A program made the translations under genes and the position numbers. A stretch of 64,000 nt of DNA from the NCBI RefSeq assembly GCF_000373645.1, contig NZ_KB892001.1, positions 252,441 to 316,440 of the forward strand, given 5' to 3'. This document shows positions 20,234 through 27,528 of this stretch, piece by piece. The notes under the pieces are model-generated. The model saw only the letters and a program-made list of their open reading frames with translations. It was not told the DNA's origin and did not search any database. This DNA comes from Streptomyces sp. ATexAB-D23. GTDB taxonomy: Bacteria; Actinomycetota; Actinomycetes; Streptomycetales; Streptomycetaceae. How positions within the stretch are numbered: the stretch's first letter is position 1; every line of letters starts with the position of its first letter.

Positions 20234-23200
20234 TTGCGAGCACCGGTGCAGAAGAAGCGGCCTCGGAGCAAGGGCGGCAGCAACAGCGGTTCCGAGGCGG
20301 CGCCGACTGCCGGGGCCGGGAGCGGCCGCACCGTACGCGTCCGCACCAGGCTGGTCGCGGGTGTCGCCGTCGTCGGGATCACCGTCATAGCCGCCGGGAC
20401 GCCCGCGGTGCTCGCCGCCTCGTCCGACCTCACCGACGCGCAGCAGCTGGTCACCCTCGCCGAGCTGAACCAGCAGGCCATCTCGCTCGCCCACTCCCTC
20501 GCCGACGAGCGCGACGAGGTCACCACCTACATCGCCGGCGGCCGTGAGGGCGAGCCGGGCAGCCGCAGCGCCCGTGTCGACCAGCAGGTGGACGAGATCA
20601 GGGACGCGGCCCCCGCCGACCTCCGCCGCGACCTGTCCACCATCCCCTCCCTGCGCCGCGACGCGGTCAGCGGCAAGGGCACGGCGCTGGAGGCCCACCA
20701 GGCGTACTCCGAGGTCATCGCCAAGCTCCACGGCCTCGCCGACGAGCTGGCCAGGGACACCCCGCCGCGCGCCGCGGAGGAGACCCGCACCCCGCAGGCC
20801 CTCGGCCGTGCCACCGAACAGGCCGCCGCCACCCGCGGGCTGCTGCTCGCCGCGCTCGCCGTGCCCCGCCCGGAGCCGGAGGCCCCCCGGATCGACCCGT
20901 TCACCGGTCTCCCCGTCCAGACCGAGGACGAGGGCGAGACCAAGGAGGACCGCACCCGCGACGCGCTGAGCGCCGCCGCCCAGCAGGCCCGGGTCGGCGA
21001 GCTGTCCGCGCTCGCCGAGTTCGACCAGTCCGCCGGCACGACCGCCCGCGACAAGCTGGCCTCCATTGTCACCGGCCCCGAGGTCAACAGCGCCGAGAAG
21101 TACCTCGCCGAACTCACCGACCGCCCCGAGCTGTCCGACAACGACCTGAAGGTGAGCACCAAGAAGGTCGCCGCTGCGCTCTCCGCCCGGGTCGACCGGA
21201 TGCGCTCGGTGGAGTCCGCCCTCGGCACCACACAGGTCCAGCGGCTCGGACAGCTCCGCGACGACGACGTCACGGCCCTCGAACTGCGCATCGCGCTCCT
21301 CGGCGGCTGTCTGCTCGTCGCCGTCGGCGTCTCCACCGCCGTCGCCCGCACCCTCACCCAGCCGCTGGCCGTACTGCGCATCGGCGCCGCCCGGCTCGCG
21401 GCGGAGCCCGCCACCGCCGAGCCGGTCCGCTACACCGGCCGCAACGACGAGTTCGCCCAGGTCGTCCGCTCCATCAACGCCCTGCACGGTCAGCTGCGCG
21501 AACTGCTGACGGAGTTCAACGGGCGCTTCGAGTCCCTGGAATCCGAGCGCGCCGAGCTGATCGCCGGACGCGAGGCCCTCACCGTCCAGCGCGCCGAACT
21601 CCAGGTCCGCACCGCCGACCTCACGGCCCAGCTGGAGAAGCTGAAGAACACCGTCCACCACACCTTCGTCAACCTCTCGCTGCGCACCCTGGGCCTGGTC
21701 GAGCGCCAGCTCGGCGTCATCGAGTCCCTGGAGGAGCGCGAGCAGGACCCGGAGCGGCTCGGCACGCTCTTCAAGCTCGACCACATGGCCACGGTCATGC
21801 GCCGCCACAGCGAGAACATGCTGGTCCTCGCGGGCGCCGAGCACGGCCACGGGCACCCGGGCCCGATCCCGCTGGTCGACGTCCTGCGCGCGGCCGTCAG
21901 CGAGATCGAGCGGTACGAGCGGGTCACCATCCAGTCCCTCCCGCCGCACGCCCAGGTCGCCGGGTTCGCCGCCGACGACCTCAGCCACCTGGTCGCGGAA
22001 CTCCTGGAGAACGCGACCTCCTTCTCCCCGCCCGACTCCCACGTCCAGCTCTCCGGCTGGCTGCTGGAGACCGGCGAGGTCATGCTCTCCGTCCAGGACG
22101 AGGGCATCGGCATGTCCTCGGTACGCATGGGCGAGCTGAACACCCGCCTCGCCGATCCGACGCTCTTCGAGGCCGGCGAGCAGAACGCGGACGGGGCAGG
22201 ACTCGGCCTCCAGGTGACCTCGCTGCTCGCCGCGCGCCACGGTGTGCGGGTGGAGCTGCGCGAGCAGAAGAGCAGCGGGGTGACGGCGGTCGTCGTGCTC
22301 CCCGAGGCCCTGCTGCCGAAGGCGCTCCCGGCCGCCACCCCGCCGCCCGTCACCACGGCCGGTGAGGCGCCCGCGCTGAACCTGCCGGGCTCGGTGGCCG
22401 AGGCCAACTCCAACACGCTGCCGGGGCGCGGCCCGTCGACGTCCGACGATCCGATGATCGCGGCGGCGGAACGCGCGATCGCCGCGTCGGGGGCGGCCGA
22501 GGTTACGGAGACCACGGCGGACGCCGAGGCCACGGCGGACGCCGGGGCCACGACGGACGCCGAGGCTCGGGAGGCCGCTGAGGCCCCCGCCGCCCTGGAG
22601 GCCGCCGCAGCCCCGGAGGCCCCTGAGGCCCCCGCAGCCCCGGAGCCCGCTGAGGCCCCGGAGGTCCCGCAGGCCGCTGAGGCCCCCGCCGCCCCGGAGC
22701 CCGAGTCCGACGAGCCCGACGAGTTCGACGAGCCCCACGAGTCCACGGAGACCCCCGACGAGTCCACGGAGACCCCGGAAGCGGCCTCCGCCTCCGAGCC
22801 CCTCCCGGCCGCGCAGTTCGCCTCCGAGCCCACCGCCTCCGAGCCCGCCGCTCCCGACCCCGCCCCCGAGAACGACCCCGAAGCCACCCTCCAGGTGCGC
22901 CTGCCGCGCCCGCCGCGCTCCGCCGAGGTCCCCGAGCCCACGACCGCCGGCGGCCCGTACGCCATCGGCCCCGACCGCCACGAGCGCGCCCCCGACGAGG
23001 GCCCGCACAGCGGCACTCCGACGGCGGAACCCGAGGCGGCCGAGGCCCGGGAAACCGCCGGCACCGTCCCCGGCCCCCGCGAGCCCGAGGCCGGACGGAT
23101 CACCGACAAGGGCCTCCCCAAGCGGACCCCCAAGATCGTCCGGCCCGCCGGGGCTCCCGCCGCCGAGCGCAGGGGGAGCGTCGACAAGGAGGCCCTGAGG

Positions 23201-23380
23201 CGCCGGCTCGGCGGCTTCCACCAGGGCGCGAAGGACGGCCGCCGCGACGTCGAGGCGGAGATCGCCGAGGGCACAGGACCGGCGGGAGGCACCACACGCA
23301 CCGAGCATGCCGAGCCGGCAGGCCGTAGCGACGGCCGGACCGGAGAGACGGGGGACACAGTCGAGGAGGCACGCAGTTGA
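20234..23380 (+). CDS. cvnA: Conservon sensor histidine-kinase-like protein CvnA
   Basis: About 1048 residues from a TTG. An in-frame GTG at 20246 (VQKKRPRSKG) is an equally likely start. Basic N-terminus, membrane helix at about 40-60, a 290-residue extracellular nitrate-sensing-like helical domain, a second helix at about 351-376, then HAMP and coiled coil, and a HATPase domain with N-box AELLENATSFSPP (about 585). The usual HisKA phospho-acceptor His is not obvious, as is typical of CvnA. The last 350 residues are an Ala/Glu/Pro/Thr-rich disordered tail ending in basic helices (KEALRRRLGGFHQGAKDGRR). Cvn systems resemble eukaryotic G-protein-coupled receptor complexes at the membrane. The gene overlaps cvnB by 4 bp. 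Confidence 0.93.
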   Translation: MRAPVQKKRPRSKGGSNSGSEAAPTAGAGSGRTVRVRTRLVAGVAVVGITVIAAGTPAVLAASSDLTDAQQLVTLAELNQQAISLAHSLADERDEVTTYIAGGREGEPGSRSARVDQQVDEIRDAAPADLRRDLSTIPSLRRDAVSGKGTALEAHQAYSEVIAKLHGLADELARDTPPRAAEETRTPQALGRATEQAAATRGLLLAALAVPRPEPEAPRIDPFTGLPVQTEDEGETKEDRTRDALSAAAQQARVGELSALAEFDQSAGTTARDKLASIVTGPEVNSAEKYLAELTDRPELSDNDLKVSTKKVAAALSARVDRMRSVESALGTTQVQRLGQLRDDDVTALELRIALLGGCLLVAVGVSTAVARTLTQPLAVLRIGAARLAAEPATAEPVRYTGRNDEFAQVVRSINALHGQLRELLTEFNGRFESLESERAELIAGREALTVQRAELQVRTADLTAQLEKLKNTVHHTFVNLSLRTLGLVERQLGVIESLEEREQDPERLGTLFKLDHMATVMRRHSENMLVLAGAEHGHGHPGPIPLVDVLRAAVSEIERYERVTIQSLPPHAQVAGFAADDLSHLVAELLENATSFSPPDSHVQLSGWLLETGEVMLSVQDEGIGMSSVRMGELNTRLADPTLFEAGEQNADGAGLGLQVTSLLAARHGVRVELREQKSSGVTAVVVLPEALLPKALPAATPPPVTTAGEAPALNLPGSVAEANSNTLPGRGPSTSDDPMIAAAERAIAASGAAEVTETTADAEATADAGATTDAEAREAAEAPAALEAAAAPEAPEAPAAPEPAEAPEVPQAAEAPAAPEPESDEPDEFDEPHESTETPDESTETPEAASASEPLPAAQFASEPTASEPAAPDPAPENDPEATLQVRLPRPPRSAEVPEPTTAGGPYAIGPDRHERAPDEGPHSGTPTAEPEAAEARETAGTVPGPREPEAGRITDKGLPKRTPKIVRPAGAPAAERRGSVDKEALRRRLGGFHQGAKDGRRDVEAEIAEGTGPAGGTTRTEHAEPAGRSDGRTGETGDTVEEARS

Positions 23381-23856
23381 CTGCGCCCAGCACATTCGGG
23401 CTGAGCACCGAGGCTCGCAACCTTCACTGGTTGCTGAGCAATCTCGTGGAGGAGGTGCCAGGGGTCCACTCGGTCACCGTCGTCTCGTCCGACGGGCTGA
23501 TGCTGCTCTCCTCCGACCCCGGCCACCTCAGCGCCCCCGAGCAGGGAAAGCCCAGCGGGCCGCGCGGCTCCAGCGCAGACCTGGCGACCATCGTCTCCGG
23601 CATCGGCAGCCTCACGGTCGGTGCCGCGAAGCTGATGGAGGGCGGCGGCGTCAAGCAGACCATGGTCGCGATGGAGGAGGGCAGCGTCTTCGTCATGTCG
23701 ATCAGCGACGGCTCGCTGCTCGGGGTGCATGCCGCACCCGACTGCGACATGAGCGTCATCGCGTACCACATGGCGCTGTTCGTCGGCCGGGCCGGACACG
23801 TACTCACCCCCGAACTCCGCAGTGAACTGCGCAAATCGATGGAGAGCGCCCAGTGA
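23377..23856 (+). CDS. cvnB: Roadblock/LC7 protein CvnB
   Basis: 159 residues from a TTG overlapping the cvnA stop (TTGA), with GAGGAGG upstream. A roadblock/LC7 fold covers most of the protein (LHWLLSNLVEEVPGVHSVTVVSSDGLML, then the central DLATIVSGIGSL helix and VFVMSISDGSLLGVHA). In conservons this dynein-light-chain-like protein binds the GTPase CvnD and is thought to act as its GAP-like regulator. Second gene of the four-gene operon. Confidence 0.95.
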   Translation: MTAPSTFGLSTEARNLHWLLSNLVEEVPGVHSVTVVSSDGLMLLSSDPGHLSAPEQGKPSGPRGSSADLATIVSGIGSLTVGAAKLMEGGGVKQTMVAMEEGSVFVMSISDGSLLGVHAAPDCDMSVIAYHMALFVGRAGHVLTPELRSELRKSMESAQ

Positions 23857-24269
23857 GCCATGCCGCCGCCGGACCGGCCCGCAATCTTCCCGTCCGGGGG
23901 GCCGGCAAACGGCCCGCGCGGGTCCGCCCGTACTCGCTGACCGGTGGCCGCACCCGCTTCGGGCACGTGCTGCTGGTCGAGACGTTCGTCGCCGCGCTGG
24001 AGGCGCCCGACGAGCGCCGCGAACTCACCGGCGGAAACCTGGCATCGCGGCTGATGCCGGAGCTCAGGGCCATTGTCGAGATCTGCCGGCGGATGCGTAC
24101 CGTCGCGGAGATCTCGGCCCTGCTGAAGATGCCGCTCGGTGTGGTCCGGGTGCTGCTCAGCGACTTGGCCGACCAGGGAAAGATCCGCGTGTACGGGACC
24201 GGTCACGGCACCGGCCAGCCCGACCGCGCACTGCTCGAAAGGGTGCTCGATGGACTCCGTCGTCTCTGA
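23853..24269 (+). CDS. cvnC: DUF742 protein CvnC
   Basis: 138 residues from a GTG overlapping cvnB (GTGA). The DUF742 core is VRPYSLTGGRTRFGHVLLVETFVAALE, then LMPELRAIVEICRRMRTVAEISALLKMPLGVVRVLLSDLADQGKIRV, a winged-helix-like segment. Its biochemical role in the Cvn complex is not established. It overlaps cvnD by 20 bp. Confidence 0.95.
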   Translation: MSHAAAGPARNLPVRGAGKRPARVRPYSLTGGRTRFGHVLLVETFVAALEAPDERRELTGGNLASRLMPELRAIVEICRRMRTVAEISALLKMPLGVVRVLLSDLADQGKIRVYGTGHGTGQPDRALLERVLDGLRRL

Positions 24270-24900
24270 GTCGCCGCTGTTCGCCCCGCGGCAGCCGGGG
24301 CCGGAGAGCCGGCCCGAGGAGAAGCTCCAGCCCTGGCAGCTGGACCGCACCAGGGCCCCGATCGCCACCAAGATCGTGGTCGCGGGCGGCTTCGGCGTCG
24401 GCAAGACCACCTTCGTGACCTCGGTCTCGGAGATCACCCCGCTCCAGACCGAGGCGATGATGACCCGGGCCAGCGAGGGCACCGACGACCTCGACGCCAC
24501 GCCCGACAAGACCACGACGACCGTCGCCATGGACTTCGGCCGGCTCACGCTGGACGACGACCTCGTGCTGTACGTCTTCGGCACCCCGGGCCAGCAGCGC
24601 TTCTGGTTCATGTGGGACGACCTGGTGCGCGGCGCGATCGGCGCGGTCGTCATGGCCGACACCCGGCGGCTCGCCGACTGCTTCCCCGCCCTCGACTACT
24701 TCGAGAGCTGCGGACTCCCGTACATCGTGGCCGTCAACCACTTCGAGGGCACGCCTGGGTTCGAGGCGGAGGACGTCCGGGAGGCCCTGACCGTCCCCGC
24801 GCACGTCCCCGTGGTGATCATGGACGCGCGCAGCAGGATCACCGTCGTCGAGTCGCTGCTGGCCCTGGTCGGCCACGCACTCGACGCCAGCCCCGGGTAG
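24250..24900 (+). CDS. cvnD: Small GTPase CvnD
   Basis: 216 residues from an ATG inside the end of cvnC. Ras/Arf-like G domain: P-loop GGFGVGKTTFV (about 41), switch II FGTPGQQRFWFMW with the Gln-Gln pair seen in this family, and VAVNHFEG in the NKxD position. It is the switch protein of the conservon, regulated by CvnA and CvnB. The monooxygenase gene follows after 28 bp, so it probably belongs to the same transcript. Confidence 0.95.
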   Translation: MDSVVSESPLFAPRQPGPESRPEEKLQPWQLDRTRAPIATKIVVAGGFGVGKTTFVTSVSEITPLQTEAMMTRASEGTDDLDATPDKTTTTVAMDFGRLTLDDDLVLYVFGTPGQQRFWFMWDDLVRGAIGAVVMADTRRLADCFPALDYFESCGLPYIVAVNHFEGTPGFEAEDVREALTVPAHVPVVIMDARSRITVVESLLALVGHALDASPG

Positions 24901-24928
24901 CCCCAGCCACACACAACGGAGAACCGCG

Positions 24929-26170
24929 ATGCGGAAGATACTCATAGTCGGAGCCGGTCAGTCCGGGCTCCAGCTCGCCCTCGGACTTCAGTCCAAGGGG
25001 TACGAAGTCACCCTCATGTCCAACCGCACGGCCGACGAGATCCGCTCCGGCCGGGTCATGTCGACGCAGTGCATGTTCCACACCGCGCTCCAGCACGAGC
25101 GGGACTACCAGCTGAACTTCTGGGAGTCGCAGGCCCCGCGCATCGAGGGCCTCGGCGTCTCGGTCGCCGCCCCCGACTCCTCGCGGGCCGTCGACTGGGT
25201 CGGCAAGCTGGACGGCTACGCCCAGTCCGTGGACCAGCGGGTCAAGATGGCCGGCTGGATGGAGACCTTCGCCCAGCGCGGCGGCCAGCTCGTCATCCAC
25301 GGCGCTGCCGTCTCGGACCTCGACTACTTCTCCCGCGCCTACGACCTGGTGATGGTCGCGGCCGGCAAGGGCGAGCTGGTCTCGATGTTCGGCCGGGACG
25401 CGTCCCGCTCGCCGTACGACGCCCCGCAGCGCGCGCTGTCCGTGGCGTACGTCCACGGCATGGGCCCGCGCCCCGAGCACCCCGACTTCGACGCGGTCCG
25501 CTGCAACCTGGTCCCCGGCGTCGGCGAACTCTTCGTGATGCCGACCCTGACCACATCGGGCCGCGCGGACATCCTGTTCTGGGAAGGCGTCCCGGGCGGG
25601 CCGCTCGACGCGTTCCAGGGCATCAAGGACCCCTCCGAGCACCTGGCCAAGACGCTGGAGCTGATGGAGCGGTTCACCCCCTGGGAGTACGCCCGCGCCA
25701 CCAAGGTCGAGCTGACCGACGCCAACGGCACCCTCGCGGGCCGCTACGCCCCGACCGTCCGCAAGCCTGTCGGCCGGCTGCCCGGCGGCGGCCTGGTCCT
25801 CGGAGTGGCGGACGTCGTCGTCGCCAACGACCCGATCACAGGCCAGGGCTCCAACTCGGCCTCCAAGTGCGCCAACGCCTACCTGGACGCGATCGTCGAG
25901 CACGGCGACCGGGAGTTCGACGAGACCTGGATGCAGGCCACCTTCGACCGCTACTGGGACACCGCCCAGCACGTCACGAAGTGGACGAACGCCATGCTCG
26001 GGGTCCCGCCGGAGCACGTCCTGAACCTCATCGGTGCGGGCGGACAGCTCCAGCCGGTCGCGGACCGCTTCGCCAACGGCTTCAACGACCCGGCGGACTT
26101 CGAGAACTTCTTCTACGAGCCGGAGAAGACGAACGCCTACCTGGCCTCGGTCACGGGACCCGCCGCCTGA
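24929..26170 (+). CDS. Styrene/indole monooxygenase-like FAD flavoprotein (StyA type)
   Basis: 413 residues with GGAGA upstream. N-terminal Rossmann FAD site GAGQSG at 8-13 (MRKILIVGAGQSGLQLALGL). The NRTADEIRSGRVMSTQCMFH stretch and GRLPGGGLVLGVADVVVANDPITGQGSN (second FAD motif) match StyA-type two-component monooxygenases. These need reduced FAD from a separate reductase (StyB), and no reductase gene is adjacent, so a distant flavin reductase must serve. Conservons often end with an oxidative enzyme, usually a P450. Here a flavin monooxygenase takes that place. Substrate unknown. Confidence 0.88.
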   Translation: MRKILIVGAGQSGLQLALGLQSKGYEVTLMSNRTADEIRSGRVMSTQCMFHTALQHERDYQLNFWESQAPRIEGLGVSVAAPDSSRAVDWVGKLDGYAQSVDQRVKMAGWMETFAQRGGQLVIHGAAVSDLDYFSRAYDLVMVAAGKGELVSMFGRDASRSPYDAPQRALSVAYVHGMGPRPEHPDFDAVRCNLVPGVGELFVMPTLTTSGRADILFWEGVPGGPLDAFQGIKDPSEHLAKTLELMERFTPWEYARATKVELTDANGTLAGRYAPTVRKPVGRLPGGGLVLGVADVVVANDPITGQGSNSASKCANAYLDAIVEHGDREFDETWMQATFDRYWDTAQHVTKWTNAMLGVPPEHVLNLIGAGGQLQPVADRFANGFNDPADFENFFYEPEKTNAYLASVTGPAA

Positions 26171-26191
26171 GCAGGCCCTGCGGACTCCCGA

Positions 26192-26216
26192 GCCCCGGCC
26201 GCTACGAGGCCGGGGC
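26192..26216. terminator. Hairpin between convergent genes
   Basis: GCCCCGGCC (26192-26200) and GGCCGGGGC (26208-26216), 9-bp arms and a 7-base loop. It follows the monooxygenase stop and covers the last codons of the convergent NlpC/P60 gene. Confidence 0.8.
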
Positions 26217-27359
26217 CGAGGAGGAGGCGTATCCCTCGTCGGAGCCGGCGGACGAGCCTGCGGGCAGCTCGGGCGCCCGGTACGTGGCCAGCGCGGCGCT
26301 CTCCGGGTCCGGCCGCACCGCGCCCAGGACCGGGTTGGACGCCACGGGGGAGACCTTCACCCGTGAGCCCGGCCGGGGCGCCTGCACCACCTGGCCGTTG
26401 CCGATGTACAGCGCCACATGGGTCGCCTTCGGGAAGTAGACCACCAGGTCGCCGGGGCGCAGCGCGTTCATCGGTACCCGGGGCAGCTGCCGCCACTGCT
26501 CCTGCGAAGTGCGCGCAATGGCACGTCCGGCGTTCGCCCAGGCCTGCGAGGTCAGCCCGGAGCAGTCGAACGAATCCGGTCCCTGGGCGCCCCACACGTA
26601 CGGCTTGCCGATCTGCCGGACCGCGTACCGGACGGCCGCGGCGCCCTGTGCGGACGGCGGGCGGGCCGAGGAGAGCGCGCCGGAGGCGACCAGGGCGCTC
26701 TGCGCCTGGTCGGTGGTCTTCTGTTCGAGACCGGAGACCTCGGCGAGCTGGTCCGCGGAGAGGGTGGCGAGCTTGGCCTCCACCTCCTTCAGCCGGGTCC
26801 GCACAGTGTCGCGTTCCTTCTTCTGCCGGGTGGCGAGCACCTGCTGCTCGTCCAGCACCTTGCGGGACTCCTCCGCCAGCTCGTCGGCCCGCTTCTCGGC
26901 CGTACCGAGCCGCCGGACGGTCGCCGCCCGCCCGGCGGCCAGCCGCTGGATGACCTGCCCCTGGTCCAGGGCGTGTTCGGGGTCGCGCATCAGCAGCAGC
27001 CGCAGATACGCGGAGAGGTCGGACCGGCCCTGGTACTGCTCGCGGGCCAGCCGGCCGGCGGCGTCACGGCTGCGGGAGAGCGCGAGCCGGGCGGTGACGA
27101 GTGCGGCGTCGAGCTTCTTCGCCTTCGCGGCCCGCTTCTTCAGCTCGGCCGCCGTGCCGTTGTAGGCCTCGGTGGCCTCCTCCGCCTGCTGGTACAGCCG
27201 CTGCAACTCGCTCAGCAGCCCGGCGGCCCCGGAGGCCGACGCCGCACCGGACGGCTCCCCGGGACCGGGCGAGGGCGCCGCGACGGCGGTGCCCGGGGAG
27301 GTCACGACGACGGCGGCCAGCGCCGCCGTGCCGAGGGAACGCAGCCAAGTGCCCGACAC
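26202..27359 (-). CDS. Secreted NlpC/P60 peptidoglycan endopeptidase
   Basis: 385 residues from a GTG with GGAGGTG upstream. Signal peptide at about 1-28 (ending AVA-AP), then a coiled-coil region at about 45-225 with many Lys/Glu/Arg heptads, then the NlpC/P60 domain with catalytic Cys266 (DSFDCSGL) and His314 (THVALYIGNG). The architecture is that of RipA/RipC-type hydrolases, which cut peptide stems between D-Glu and the diamino acid during septation or germination. The coiled coil normally restrains activity or binds FtsX/FtsEX. Monocistronic; a Ser/Gly/Ala tail follows the catalytic domain. Confidence 0.93.
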   Translation of the reverse strand: MSGTWLRSLGTAALAAVVVTSPGTAVAAPSPGPGEPSGAASASGAAGLLSELQRLYQQAEEATEAYNGTAAELKKRAAKAKKLDAALVTARLALSRSRDAAGRLAREQYQGRSDLSAYLRLLLMRDPEHALDQGQVIQRLAAGRAATVRRLGTAEKRADELAEESRKVLDEQQVLATRQKKERDTVRTRLKEVEAKLATLSADQLAEVSGLEQKTTDQAQSALVASGALSSARPPSAQGAAAVRYAVRQIGKPYVWGAQGPDSFDCSGLTSQAWANAGRAIARTSQEQWRQLPRVPMNALRPGDLVVYFPKATHVALYIGNGQVVQAPRPGSRVKVSPVASNPVLGAVRPDPESAALATYRAPELPAGSSAGSDEGYASSSAPAS

Positions 27360-27528
27360 GACTTCACCTCCACGACCGGGGCGAATCGTGCGACTACCCC
27401 ATGAGTGAGCGCAATCCATCCATACGCTCACCCGGCGCCGGGCGATGCAAGAACCCGGGGGGCGTGGCGGCGGGCCCGCGCCCCCGGATTCCCCCGGAAG
27501 GCGGCGGCCCGCCCTCCGGCCGGCGCGG

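Noticed and set aside
20228-23395. A 1055-codon minus-strand frame opposite cvnA
   Set aside because: Gly/Leu-rich low complexity, a shadow of the conservon kinase gene, which has ribosome-site-backed partners and family motifs.
27360-27528. Possible ydaO/c-di-AMP riboswitch before the NlpC/P60 gene
   Set aside because: The upstream gap is only 169 bases and I could not find the conserved ydaO blocks. A 12-bp palindrome there is probably part of the pseudokinase terminator.
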